DNA of 26,756 nt from a virus: positions 1-26,756 of the IMG/VR virus record IMGVR_UViG_3300024324_000069; one strand, given 5' to 3'. Of this stretch, positions 6,601 through 14,219 are shown one piece after another (position 1 is the first letter of the stretch; every line of letters begins with the position of its first letter). The notes under the pieces are model-generated. The model was not told where the DNA came from. It saw nothing but the letters and a program-made list of their open reading frames with translations, and ran no database searches. Made by a program: the position numbers and the translations under genes.

Positions 6601-7401
6601 ATGGCATCACGCACAAGACCACAACCTAGAACCGAACGACAAACTAAGGGTCGGGTAGTACAAAGAGCAGAACAGGTATCCAGAAAAAATGATACCGAAC
6701 CAAATGTATCCATTGGATTAATGGATATCGATGCCGCAGTTATGTACTATTTTCAGGAAGTGATCAAACCTACCGTAGTCGATAATGGCGAGCAAATAAA
6801 AGTACCAGTTATGTACGCAAATCCAGAACGATGGAAAGCCGCACAAGTTGACGGTTATATTCGTGACAACAAACGACAAATAATTATTCCAGTTGTAGCT
6901 TTCAGGCGAACTGGAGTCGAAAAAGACGATAGCATGCCAGTTGATAAACTGGATGCAAATGATCCAAAATTACACTATGTATTTGAACGAAAATATACAC
7001 AAAAGAACAGATACAGCAATTTTTCAGTAACACAAGGCGCGTTGCCACAACGAGAATACTACAAAGTGGTCGTGCCCGATTATGTTACTTTAAACTATGA
7101 ATGCACATTGTGGACAACCTATACAGAGCAAATGAATAGACTTGTCGAAAAGATAAACTATACTGATGGGTCATATTGGGGCGAACCTGGTAAGTTTAAG
7201 TTCCGATCCGAAGTTAGTGGATTCGATGATGCAAGCGAGTACGATGATGGAGAAAGAAAAATAAAGATGGGCTTTACGCTCACCGTAAAAGGTTATTTAA
7301 TACCAGAATCATTTAACGATTATATAACTACAACTAAAGCATATTCACCCAAAACTACTGGAATCAGCACTTCATTTAAAGAAAAAGTAGCTTTAAGTTA
7401 A
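6601..7401 (+). CDS. Probable tail completion / sheath stabiliser protein (T4 gp15- or gp3-like), 266 aa
   Basis: Starts MASRTRPQPRTERQ after GGAATAAAAC. A basic, probably disordered N-terminus of about 35 residues is followed by SIGLMDIDAAVMYYFQEVIK, VPVMYANPERWKAAQ, REYYKVVVPDYVTLNYECTL and SYWGEPGKFKFRSEV. These phrases match a conserved structural protein of T4-like environmental phages that lies just before the sheath gene. By synteny it corresponds to the gp3/gp15 class that caps the tail tube and stabilises the sheath. The three Trp codons are UGG. Family recognition is good; the exact gp number is uncertain. Confidence 0.7.
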   Translation: MASRTRPQPRTERQTKGRVVQRAEQVSRKNDTEPNVSIGLMDIDAAVMYYFQEVIKPTVVDNGEQIKVPVMYANPERWKAAQVDGYIRDNKRQIIIPVVAFRRTGVEKDDSMPVDKLDANDPKLHYVFERKYTQKNRYSNFSVTQGALPQREYYKVVVPDYVTLNYECTLWTTYTEQMNRLVEKINYTDGSYWGEPGKFKFRSEVSGFDDASEYDDGERKIKMGFTLTVKGYLIPESFNDYITTTKAYSPKTTGISTSFKEKVALS

Positions 7402-7437
7402 AAAGTTTTACTTATAAGCGGGTTTTGATAGTTTTGC

Positions 7438-7454
7438 TTGATATATATATGTAA
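7438..7454 (+). promoter_or_regulatory. Candidate late promoter motif, variant
   Basis: TTGATATATATATGTAA matches the GATATTTATATGT motif of other structural units with one change (T to A). It lies 44 nt before the start of the 7498 gene and opens the sheath unit. Confidence 0.45.
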
Positions 7455-7497
7455 AGATGTTAACAAAACAACAGTTACTAAAAACAGGAGAAAAGTT

Positions 7498-7788
7498 ATG
7501 ACTGAAGTAAAAGAACAGATTAAGTTTTCGGAAACGGAAATGGAATCATTGACAGGATTAAGCACGGGATACCAATCTATACAATTTGAGTTTGGTCAGT
7601 TGAGAATTCGTAAGATGGCCATTAAGGCTGAATTAGACGCGATTGAAGTCCGCGAGGACGCACTGGAAGGTGAATATCGTACACAACAAGAAACCGAACA
7701 AACTTTGGTTAAGGAATTAACAGAGAAGTATGGCCCAGGAACTCTTAATCCGGATACGGGTGCGTTTACGCCCACCGAACAAGGATAA
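7498..7788 (+). CDS. Small coiled-coil phage protein upstream of the sheath gene, 96 aa
   Basis: ATG 7498 is chosen over an in-frame upstream start because CAGGAGAAAAG lies directly before it. The protein is acidic with a long heptad-like helix from about residue 22 to 74 (QSIQFEFGQLRIRKMAIKAE and onward). It ends in YGPGTLNPDTGAFTP, a phrase I recognise from conserved small proteins next to the sheath gene in T4-like phages. Its role is not known; an assembly or accessory structural function is plausible from its position. Confidence 0.75.
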   Translation: MTEVKEQIKFSETEMESLTGLSTGYQSIQFEFGQLRIRKMAIKAELDAIEVREDALEGEYRTQQETEQTLVKELTEKYGPGTLNPDTGAFTPTEQG

Positions 7789-7816
7789 TCAATCCTTATA
7801 AATTAGGAGAATACAA

Positions 7817-10195
7817 ATGGCCGAAAGAATAGTAAGCCCAGGTGTATTTACAAACGAAACCGATTTATCATTTCTTCCACAGGGAATTTCTGAAATTGGT
7901 GCTGCAATAATCGGGCCTACCATAAAAGGACCGGCATTTGTACCCACAATTATTAGAAACTTTCAAGAATTTGAAGAGATTTTTGGATCAACGGATAAGC
8001 GTTTTTATACACCATACGCAGTAGAACAATATTTAAGGAGCGCCGGCACAGTTACCATAGTCAGGACACTAGGACTGGGTGGTTACATAGCCGATTATGT
8101 CGCACTTAAACTTTCAAGTTCACTTGGCGATTACACAGCCGCAGTTCTTGCACCATCACGTGGTGGATCAAATGGAACGGCGGATTTATCAGCATGTACA
8201 ATTACAGGTGATTGATCGTCAGCAACATTAACAATAAGTGGTTCTGGAGTCGCGACTGCCACATACGCGATTTCATTTAATACTGGTAGTGCAAATTACA
8301 TTGAAAACGTATTAAGTGCGAGTCCACAAGTTCAAACTTCTGGACAGGCCACATTAGCCGCGTACCTTTATAAGAATTACAAAACATTCCAATCTAGCCA
8401 TGGATTTGATGCTAACATATCAGCGTCACTTTCTAGTGCATCACTTGATTTCAGCTTTGATTCAACATCTGCAACCGCGATTGACAATCTAGCTGGATAT
8501 ACCCCTTACATACAATCACAATTAATAAATGGATCACGATATAACTTATTTCAAGTTTATACACGCTCGCATGGAACTGATGTGAATAGTAAATATGTGG
8601 TAGTAATGTTAAATATCAAAGCGGCCGGCAGTGTACCGGGAAGTAGCTTTGGTTCATTCTCATTGCAAGTTAGAAAAACGGATCAAGTGGCATGGAAGCA
8701 GAAAAATGAAACGGTAGTGGAACAATGGGACGATCTAAACTTCGATCCTACCAGTACTAATTACTTTGCTCGTGCAATTGGTGATAGATATGTGGACATT
8801 AGCAATACTGGTAAATTGACATATAATGGTGACTGGCCTAATAAGTCCAAGCACGTATATATTAGAAATTACACCGCTATCGCTGATGGTTCCGTTCCAG
8901 TAACAGTAGTCCCAATGGGATTTGCTGCTGTGAGCAACGCCGATCCAACCACAACCGCAGTACCTTCTGCATCATTTGTAACATCTCAAGTGAATCCTGA
9001 TACATCAGCATTCAATTCAGCATATTACTATGGTTGGGATAACACCAAATATGATAATAGGGAATATCTTGCACCAATTCCAACATCAGCGGGCGTTGGT
9101 AACAACGTGACAATGAGTTTGGAAGATGTGTATGGTAATGCCGATGCAAGTGCATTGGGAACACCTTATTCAGACGCATCCGAAACAATCAACTTAACAG
9201 ATTCACACATTAAACAACGTAAATTCTCTGTACCATTCCAAGGTGCTTTTGATGGGGACAACCCAGCAAATCCAAAATCGACTGGTGCTGATATTGCGGC
9301 TAATAATGTAATGGGATATGATTGTTCAAGTGCCACTACTAGTGGATCAGTGATTTATAAACGTGCTATTAACGCCGTAAGTAATCCGGATGAATTTGAT
9401 ATCAATATGTTAGTTACTCCTGGAATTATCCATAAATGGCACCCCGTGGTTACAAATCACGCTGTTGACAAAATGGAAGCCAGAGGCGACGCATTTTATG
9501 TCATGGATGCTGCAGATATTGACGATACCATCGACAACGTGACTGATACGATTAGTGCATTAGACACTAACTATTCAGCTACTTATTATCCTTGGGTTAA
9601 AATCGCTGATAGAAACACATCACTTCCAGTATGGGTTCCACCTGGTGTTGTATTACCTGGTGTGATTGCATATACAGATGGGGTAGCTCACGAATGGTTT
9701 GCACCAGCAGGTCTAAATCGTGGTGGCTTGACTACTGTATTGGAAGCAAAGACTAGATTAACACATGATGAACGTGATACACTTTATGAAAATAGAGTTA
9801 ATCCAATTGCATCATTCCCAGGACAGGGTGTAGTTGTGTGGGGTCAAAAGACCTTACAGGCACTTCCTTCAGCTTTGGATCGTGTTAATGTTAGACGCTT
9901 GTTAATTAAACTGAAGAAATATATCGCTTCAACATCAAGATACTTGGTATTCGAACAGAACGATTCTGCGACTAGAACAAGATTTTTGAATATGGTTAAT
10001 CCATTTTTGGAATCGGTTCAGCAGAATAGTGGTTTGACTGCATTCCAAGTTGTGATGGATGAGACGAACAATACTCCAGACGTGATAGATCGTAACAGAC
10101 TTGTGGGCCAGATTTTTATACAACCGACCCGCACAGCCGAGTTCATCGTTCTAGATTTTGTCGTGGTCCCGACGGGCGCAACATTTCCATCATAA
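7817..10195 (+). CDS. Tail sheath protein (T4 gp18-like; 1 UGA-Trp codon), 792 aa
   Basis: Starts MAERIVSPGVFTNETDLSF with TAGGAGAA upstream. This opening is the hallmark of contractile sheath proteins. GAAIIGPTIKGPAFVPTII and the C-terminal VWGQKTLQA, DRVNVRRLLIKLKKYI, FIVLDFVVVP complete the conserved sheath core. The middle (about residues 110-450) is the variable, surface-exposed insertion. An in-frame UGA at 8213 (residue 133, ITGD-W-SSA) splits the gene under the standard code. No start codon follows within the next 360 bases, so read-through is the only sensible explanation. The protein forms the contracting outer tube of the tail. Confidence 0.93.
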
Positions 10196-10218
10196 AAATA
10201 AACAGTAAAATAAACCTA

Positions 10219-10246
10219 AAACCCTCGATTTATCGGGGGTTTTTTA
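10219..10246 (+). terminator. Intrinsic terminator after the sheath gene
   Basis: AACCCTCGA and TCGGGGGTT pair across the loop TTTA, followed by a T-rich run to 10246. It closes the sheath unit before the early-type island. Confidence 0.85.
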
Positions 10247-10355
10247 TTGGTACTCGATAAGAAAAAGAAGTCGAAAAATAATTTAAAAAAAAATGAAATT
10301 AGATCGGCTCTTTGGGAATCGTATTTACTATATATATATATACAAAGGGGAAACA
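10247..10355 (+). other. AT-rich spacer with possible weak promoter
   Basis: No gene is visible. TATATATATATATACAAAG around 10329-10347 is a loose match to the TATATATATG-type late motif and precedes a GGGGAAA ribosome-binding site. Evidence for a promoter is weak. Confidence 0.3.
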
Positions 10356-10418
10356 ATGGGTTTCCACTTAACAAAAGAAATTCCTAAAATGGGAAGAAAG
10401 AGGTTATATGAAAAATAA
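10356..10418 (+). CDS. Possible 20-aa leader or small protein
   Basis: ATG 10356 follows AAAGGGGAAACA, a good ribosome-binding site, and encodes MGFHLTKEIPKMGRKRLYEK before TAA 10416-10418. It overlaps the 10408 gene by 11 bp. It may be a translated leader that couples initiation of the 10408 gene, or simply chance. The strong upstream Shine-Dalgarno is the only positive evidence. Confidence 0.35.
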   Translation: MGFHLTKEIPKMGRKRLYEK

Positions 10419-10668
10419 TAAGATTAGACTGGAGAGACCAGATGGAGTGTGGATTTGCAGCAAAACGGCCGCTGAAAAATTGGGTCATACTACAACCACC
10501 GGTATTTGTTCAATTGTAAAGACCAATAATGAATTTTGGAAAGGCAATGTCGCCTATGTCAAAACTAGAGGCCGTAAACGACTTCTTGTAAAAGAAGAAA
10601 TATTGGATAAGTATATCAAAGACAATGGATATGATGTCGATCCAGACACCATTGAAATCGTCTGGTAA
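10408..10668 (+). CDS. Hypothetical protein, possibly NUMOD1/HTH-like, 86 aa
   Basis: Starts MKNNKIRLERPDGVWIC after AGAGGTTAT. The stretch SKTAAEKLGHTTTTGICSIV resembles the small helix-turn-helix modular repeats found on homing endonucleases (NUMOD1-type: AAEKLG, then GIC/SxV), so a DNA-binding role is possible. The C-terminus is acidic (DNGYDVDPDTIEIVW). All Trp are UGG. A strong terminator follows by eight bases. The functional guess is weak. Confidence 0.6.
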   Translation: MKNNKIRLERPDGVWICSKTAAEKLGHTTTTGICSIVKTNNEFWKGNVAYVKTRGRKRLLVKEEILDKYIKDNGYDVDPDTIEIVW

Positions 10669-10675
10669 GAAATTT

Positions 10676-10700
10676 GGCCCCTTTATGGGGCCTTTTTTTT
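10676..10700 (+). terminator. Intrinsic terminator
   Basis: GGCCCC (10676-10681) pairs with GGGGCC (10687-10692) across TTTAT, followed by eight T. It ends the 10408 unit just before the next promoter. Confidence 0.9.
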
Positions 10701-10720
10701 GCCGCATTGCAAAATAAAGC

Positions 10721-10749
10721 TTGACTTTGTCATTTTTTTCTTGTATCTT
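10721..10749 (+). promoter_or_regulatory. sigma70-like promoter 1 of the island
   Basis: TTGACT (10721-10726), a 17-nt spacer rich in T, and TATCTT (10744-10749). ATG 10755 follows after five bases. From TTGACT through the first 20 bases of the transcript it is nearly identical to the promoter at 11212, so the two are recent duplicates. Confidence 0.85.
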
Positions 10750-10775
10750 CAGGTATGATAAGAAAAGGACATCAA

Positions 10776-10799
10776 ATGTTGTGAATCTGACCCCGCTAG
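10776..10799 (+). CDS. Possible leader peptide with two UGA codons
   Basis: Inside the structured transcript, ATG 10776 follows AGAAAAGGACATCAA, the same leader as the 11267 gene. With UGA as Trp it reads M-L-W-I-W-P-R and stops at TAG. Both Trp codons are UGA (10782 and 10788). The TAG lies in the first helix of the RNA. Under the standard code the peptide would be only two residues. Size and context recall attenuator leaders, but no regulated downstream gene is certain. Confidence 0.3.
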
Positions 10800-10902
10800 A
10801 GGCTCACCGTGATACGGCGGTAAAGACGGGCTAGGGGAATCGAAACCGTATCGACCCACTACAGAAAACCTAAGTGGGTCCAAGGTTATATTAGGTAAGA
10901 AT

Positions 10903-10927
10903 AGGACTCCATTGGGGTCTTTTTTTT
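10903..10927 (+). terminator. Intrinsic terminator of the structured RNA
   Basis: GACTCC (10905-10910) pairs with GGGGTC (10914-10919), including one T-G pair, across ATT. Eight T follow. Confidence 0.8.
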
Positions 10928-10947
10928 GCGGCAAAATAAAAAAAAGC

Positions 10948-10976
10948 TTGACATTGTGCGGATAATCTTGTATCTT
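10948..10976 (+). promoter_or_regulatory. sigma70-like promoter 2 of the island
   Basis: TTGACA (10948-10953), 17 nt, TATCTT (10971-10976), then CAGGT and ATG 10982. The upstream AAAAAAGC and the AATCTTG before the -10 box match the minus-strand promoter at 2343-2371. Confidence 0.85.
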
Positions 10977-10981
10977 CAGGT

Positions 10982-11215
10982 ATGAATGAAGAATGGAATG
11001 ACATGGAATTTTCAAGGAACGAGGCGTTTATTAGTGAACTCAAAGCTTTGCTAAGAAAGTACAATGCTGAAATTAATGCCATATCAGATGAATATGGCAG
11101 TTATGAATCTTATGGTCCTCCAAGAATTGATATAGATTTTATGGTATATGCTGAAGGGGAGTCAAGCTGTATAGAACTGGGAAGTTATATTGATGGAAAC
11201 GAAAAAAACGCTTGA
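10982..11215 (+). CDS. Small acidic protein, 77 aa; only ORF ending in UGA
   Basis: ATG 10982 lies five bases after a -10 box, so the transcript is predicted to be leaderless or nearly so; the alternative in-frame ATG 11003 also lacks a Shine-Dalgarno. The protein (MNEEWNDMEF..., with AFISELKALLRKYNAEINAI) is acidic, with a helical core and no domain I recognise. Its stop is UGA at 11213-11215, unlike every other gene here. That UGA is part of the next promoter's -35 box. If read as Trp, translation continues in frame through the promoter into the 11267 gene, ending at 11491. Confidence 0.7.
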   Translation: MNEEWNDMEFSRNEAFISELKALLRKYNAEINAISDEYGSYESYGPPRIDIDFMVYAEGESSCIELGSYIDGNEKNA

Positions 11216-11240
11216 CTTTGTCATTTTTTTCTTGTATCTT
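11212..11240 (+). promoter_or_regulatory. sigma70-like promoter 3 of the island
   Basis: TTGACT (11212-11217), 17 nt, TATCTT (11235-11240), followed by CAGGT and ATG 11246. Its -35 box contains the UGA that ends the upstream ORF. Confidence 0.85.
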
Positions 11241-11266
11241 CAGGTATGATAAGAAAAGGAAAAGTA

Positions 11267-11491
11267 ATGAGTTTTACAGACGAAGAAGCAATTGAAATGT
11301 TTGGATGTACTGAAGCTGCCATTATAAAGAGTGTTGAGGAACCTATATTCCCAACCGCTCCGAGTATGTTGGTAATGTCAATCGCTTCAGATGTACAAGA
11401 AGAAATTAGTATGGGTATGTATGAAACTGCCCGACAACACTTAAATGTTATTAAATATATTGTCGCACGTTATTTGCGGGAAACGGAATAA
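11267..11491 (+). CDS. Hypothetical protein, 74 aa
   Basis: ATG 11267 (MSFTDEEAIEMFGCTE) is preferred because AAAAGGAAAAG lies just upstream. In-frame ATG 11246 sits at the predicted transcript start and would add seven residues. The protein is acidic and helical (SDVQEEISMGMYETARQHLN, then YIVARYLRET). No family recognised. It is followed after two bases by the 11494 gene, forming a two-gene operon. Confidence 0.7.
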   Translation: MSFTDEEAIEMFGCTEAAIIKSVEEPIFPTAPSMLVMSIASDVQEEISMGMYETARQHLNVIKYIVARYLRETE

Positions 11492-11493
11492 AA

Positions 11494-11763
11494 ATGAAAA
11501 CACGTGAATATTTATTGAGAGATCGAATTGGAAGTAAAGAACAAATTATATTGCTTGTACCCGAAAAGTGGCTGGCTCCAGAGGTCAAGACATTCGTCGC
11601 TGATCCAGACTATGACATTTTCGAATTAACGCATTGGTCGGCAAAAATGATTACACCCGAAACTATAATTATGACAGTATGGGAATGGCTGGAAGTTAAC
11701 AACCCCGAAAATGCAGACGAATTATATAGGGCATTTGTAGAACTAGAAAGTACCAATGAGTAA
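11494..11763 (+). CDS. Hypothetical protein, 89 aa
   Basis: Starts MKTREYLLRDRIGSKEQIIL, two bases after the preceding stop, with GCGGGAAAC upstream. It is a mixed alpha/beta sequence with several UGG-encoded Trp (WLAPEV, HWSAKM, VWEWLEV) and an acidic helical tail. No domain recognised. It shares promoter 3 with the 11267 gene and ends before a terminator. Confidence 0.7.
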   Translation: MKTREYLLRDRIGSKEQIILLVPEKWLAPEVKTFVADPDYDIFELTHWSAKMITPETIIMTVWEWLEVNNPENADELYRAFVELESTNE

Positions 11764-11804
11764 TCCCAAATTTCTAATTCTATAAGCGTTTAATCGAAGT
11801 ACAT

Positions 11805-11832
11805 TTAAGGTTCTCTATTGAGGGCCTTTTTT
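11805..11832 (+). terminator. Intrinsic terminator closing the island
   Basis: AAGG (11807-11810) and CTC pair with GAG and CCTT (11825-11828) around an internal TT/GG mismatch, followed by T residues to 11832. It is weaker than the others. Confidence 0.65.
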
Positions 11833-11900
11833 GTGCCTAAAAATAAAACTATGAAAAAACTTCTAAGATAAAAACACCTGAAATGGGCCATTTTTTGACT

Positions 11901-11918
11901 TTGTGATATTTATATGTG
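11901..11918 (+). promoter_or_regulatory. Candidate late promoter motif
   Basis: TTGTGATATTTATATGTG, 37 nt before the tail tube start. The core is identical to the 2396 and 15741 copies. A TTGACT a few bases upstream is too close to serve as a -35 box. Confidence 0.55.
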
Positions 11919-11955
11919 AACAAAGATATTTTAAACTTAAAAAAGGAGAATACAG

Positions 11956-12447
11956 ATGGCTAACCTAATTGATGCTTCTGAGATTTTTTTCACACCATTC
12001 GAACCAAAGGTCAAAAATAGATATATAATGTATATAGAGGGAATCCCCGCATATCTTATTAAAACCGCGGCAAGACCTTCAATTACTTTCGAAGAGATTG
12101 AATTGAATCACATCAATGTCAAACGATATGTAAAGGGTAAGGGTTCATGGGAACCACTCGATATCACACTTTATGACCCAGTTGTTCCTTCCGCTGCACA
12201 AGCAGCTATGGAATGGGTTCGTTTAGGACATGAATCAGTTACCGGTCGTGATGGATACTCAGATTTCTATAAAAAGGATATTACAATTAACGTACTCGGT
12301 CCAGTCGGCGACAAAGTTGAAGAATGGACATTGAAAGGTGCATGGATTACCAGTTTCAATGGCAATGATTTAGACTGGACATCCGGAGCAGATGCAATGG
12401 AAATTAGTCTTTCTTTAAGATATGACTACGCAATTTTACAATTCTAG
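11956..12447 (+). CDS. Tail tube protein (T4 gp19-like), 163 aa
   Basis: Starts MANLIDASEIFFTPFEPKVK after AAAAAGGAGAATACAG, the strongest ribosome-binding site in the window, which fits a highly expressed virion protein. Length and pattern fit the gp19 family: NRYIMYIEGIPAYLIKTAARP, HINVKRYVKGKGSWEPL and WTLKGAWITSFNGNDLDW near the C-terminus. It polymerises into the inner tube of the contractile tail. All five Trp are UGG. It ends in TAG. Confidence 0.92.
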   Translation: MANLIDASEIFFTPFEPKVKNRYIMYIEGIPAYLIKTAARPSITFEEIELNHINVKRYVKGKGSWEPLDITLYDPVVPSAAQAAMEWVRLGHESVTGRDGYSDFYKKDITINVLGPVGDKVEEWTLKGAWITSFNGNDLDWTSGADAMEISLSLRYDYAILQF

Positions 12448-12472
12448 AATAAAATAATAGGAGATATAAATC

Positions 12473-13597
12473 ATGGGCTATGATAGAAAATTATACGAAT
12501 CCATAGATAAACAATGGGAAAATTATGTTGAACTGGATGAAATAGATTTCAAAACTAAAGCTGATTTCGACGCATATAAAGAAAAACACAAAATGCGTGA
12601 TACCACAAAAGTTCGTGTGGGTGGCAAAGATACTACTGCCGGCGACGCGTCCGAAGACCCAAATGATGATTTTAATAGGGGTGGTGAAAGTGGTGGTGAA
12701 GACGACGACATTGGATATAGTTCAGAAGATAGATGGGACGACTTAGACCAAGAAGAAAAAGATGAAATTGAGAATACTCCTTGGAAAGAATTGGAAAAGC
12801 GGGAACGGGATATGCTTAAAGATGCGGGCCTCGATCCAGAATCTAAAGCACAAGAAAAATCTGCAACCAAATCCGGCTCAAAAATGTCTGATAAAGAAAA
12901 GCAAAAATTTAAACCAAAATACGATCACGATTCCAGAACCCAAAGCCCTGAAGTAAAAGCGGCCTTGAAAATGCATTGGAAAAAAGCTGCACAATATGGC
13001 TGGGAAGATCACATTGGTACAAGTGATGAAGATTTTAAACATATTCATCCCAAAGTTATAAGTCAAAAGGTATCTAATAAAAAGCAGTGGGATACTGATA
13101 GTAGTTTTGCTAGTGAGAGTGATTTTAATAAGGGTGTTCGGAGACCGGAAGAAGACAGACGGACTACTGATGAGAGAAAAATGCAATTTATTAGGCAGGG
13201 AATACACCCATTCGGTGGTAGAATGACAGATCATGGGTCTGGGGTATATCATTATTCAAACATGTATCAGGCAGATCACCCAGAAGAAATTAAACATTAT
13301 CAAGATGAATTAAAAGGACTTCTGAAAAAGGACCCAGACTTGATAAAACATGCCAATAAAAATAATCCCGATAATTATCTTCAAGATTTATTGGATTGGA
13401 AACCAGGAGATAAAGTACAATCTACTATAAATCACGAACCATATCCAGACTATCACGCGCGAAATGAAAAGGCCATTGGTATGAAATCTATGAAAGCCGC
13501 TGAAAAGGGGAAACCATTTACAACATTAACCAGAGGTGGCAAAGAAAAATACGAATCAATCTCCAAAAGATGAGAATCATTTATACAAAGGAAATAA
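12473..13597 (+). CDS. Large charged protein with YESI-KQWE N-terminal module (1 UGA-Trp codon), 374 aa
   Basis: Starts MGYDRKLYESIDKQWENY after TAGGAGAT. Residues 1-60 form a module shared with the 13791 gene. The rest is highly charged and low in hydrophobics, with acidic, disordered-looking residues 60-150 and a His/Lys-rich centre (HIGTSDEDFKHIHPKV). The standard-code stop is UGA 13571. Read as Trp, the protein ends eight residues later at TAA 13595, two bases before the next ATG, and its tail (YESISKRWESF) repeats the N-terminal motif. No enzyme motif seen. An encapsidated or structural accessory role is possible. Confidence 0.75.
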
Positions 13598-13599
13598 TC

Positions 13600-13788
13600 A
13601 TGGAATTAAAAAATAGAAAAGTATTAATAGCAGCAGTGGTATTCGCCACCGCAACAGGACTGTTAGGTATTGGCGCACTGACCGCAACATTATGGGTTGA
13701 ACTAACCAAATGGATTTTAATCACATTTGCAGGTGGTAATGGTTTTGAACATGCCGCTGGAGCATATAAAGCAAAAGCTGGGGAATAA
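13600..13788 (+). CDS. Small membrane protein, 62 aa
   Basis: ATG 13600 (MELKNRKVLIAAVVFATATG) follows CAAAGGAAATAATC. The in-frame ATG at 13570 is rejected because it would overlap the extended 12473 gene and lacks a Shine-Dalgarno. A single strong transmembrane helix spans about residues 8-30, with a second weaker hydrophobic stretch (LTKWILITFAGG) at 35-46. Similar small membrane proteins of unknown role occur among structural genes in environmental T4-like phages. A holin role cannot be excluded, but no lysis gene is adjacent. Confidence 0.7.
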   Translation: MELKNRKVLIAAVVFATATGLLGIGALTATLWVELTKWILITFAGGNGFEHAAGAYKAKAGE

Positions 13789-13790
13789 CA

Positions 13791-14219
13791 ATGAAAAAGG
13801 GATTATATGAATCAATAGCTAAACAATGAGAAAATTTTGTTGAATTGGATGAAATCGATTTCAAAGATCAAGCCGAATTTGATGCATATAAAGAGAAGCA
13901 TAAAATGCGTGATTCTACAAAAGTCAGGGTAGGTGGAAAAGATACTACGGCTGGGAAAGCTTCAGGCAAGAAAAAGAAACCGATGGTTTCATCCGATCAT
14001 ATACAAATGAGAGGATTACCTGGTTGAGAGCTTGAATCATTGGAAGGATATTTAATAGGTCCTAATGGTGAAGAACTTAAACCCAAAACTAAAGAGTGGA
14101 AAAAAATATATAAGAAATTGACTGGGTTTGATAAAAGGGATGTTGATGACGTTCTTTGGCAAAATAAAGATAATGCACGTATAAGTCGCTGACCATCTAT
14201 CCCCAAATGGATTAGATAA
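13791..14219 (+). CDS. Paralogue of the 12473 N-terminal module (3 UGA-Trp codons), 142 aa
   Basis: Starts MKKGLYESIAKQ-W-ENFVEL. Residues 4-56 align closely with residues 6-60 of the 12473 protein, including FDAYKEKHKMRD and TKVRVGGKDTTAG. UGA at residue 13 is opposite UGG in the paralogue. Further UGA codons are at 14025 and 14190 (residues 79 and 134). Under the standard code the gene would be cut into three pieces. The C-terminal half (GYLIGPNGEELKPKTKEW...) is unique. Tandem duplication followed by divergence of the C-terminal bodies is the simplest history. It ends TAATG, overlapping the next gene. Confidence 0.8.

Larger units (their letters stand above)
10755..10927 (+). ncRNA. Candidate structured phage RNA
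   Basis: A promoter and a terminator bracket about 170 nt with no ORF longer than 14 codons. Several helices can be drawn by eye. CCCC/TAG (10791-10799, GC bulge) pairs with CTAGGGG (10831-10837). GATACGG (10811-10817) pairs with CCGTATC (10846-10852), which crosses the first helix as a pseudoknot. GACCCACT (10853-10860) pairs with AGTGGGTC (10873-10880). The loop ACCTA (10868-10872) can pair with TAGGT (10892-10896), a second pseudoknot. I match it to no known RNA family. It could be a small regulatory RNA or an attenuated leader. Confidence 0.5.

Noticed and set aside
10755-10927. A UGA-decoding tRNA or tmRNA in the structured region
   Set aside because: No cloverleaf with a 7-nt loop containing TCA could be drawn on either strand. 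A TTTCGATTC phrase on the minus strand lacks a pairing T-stem and acceptor.
13570-13788. Start of the membrane protein at ATG 13570
   Set aside because: It overlaps the UGA-extended end of the 12473 gene, has no Shine-Dalgarno and adds a non-family-like extension. ATG 13600 with AAAGGA fits better.
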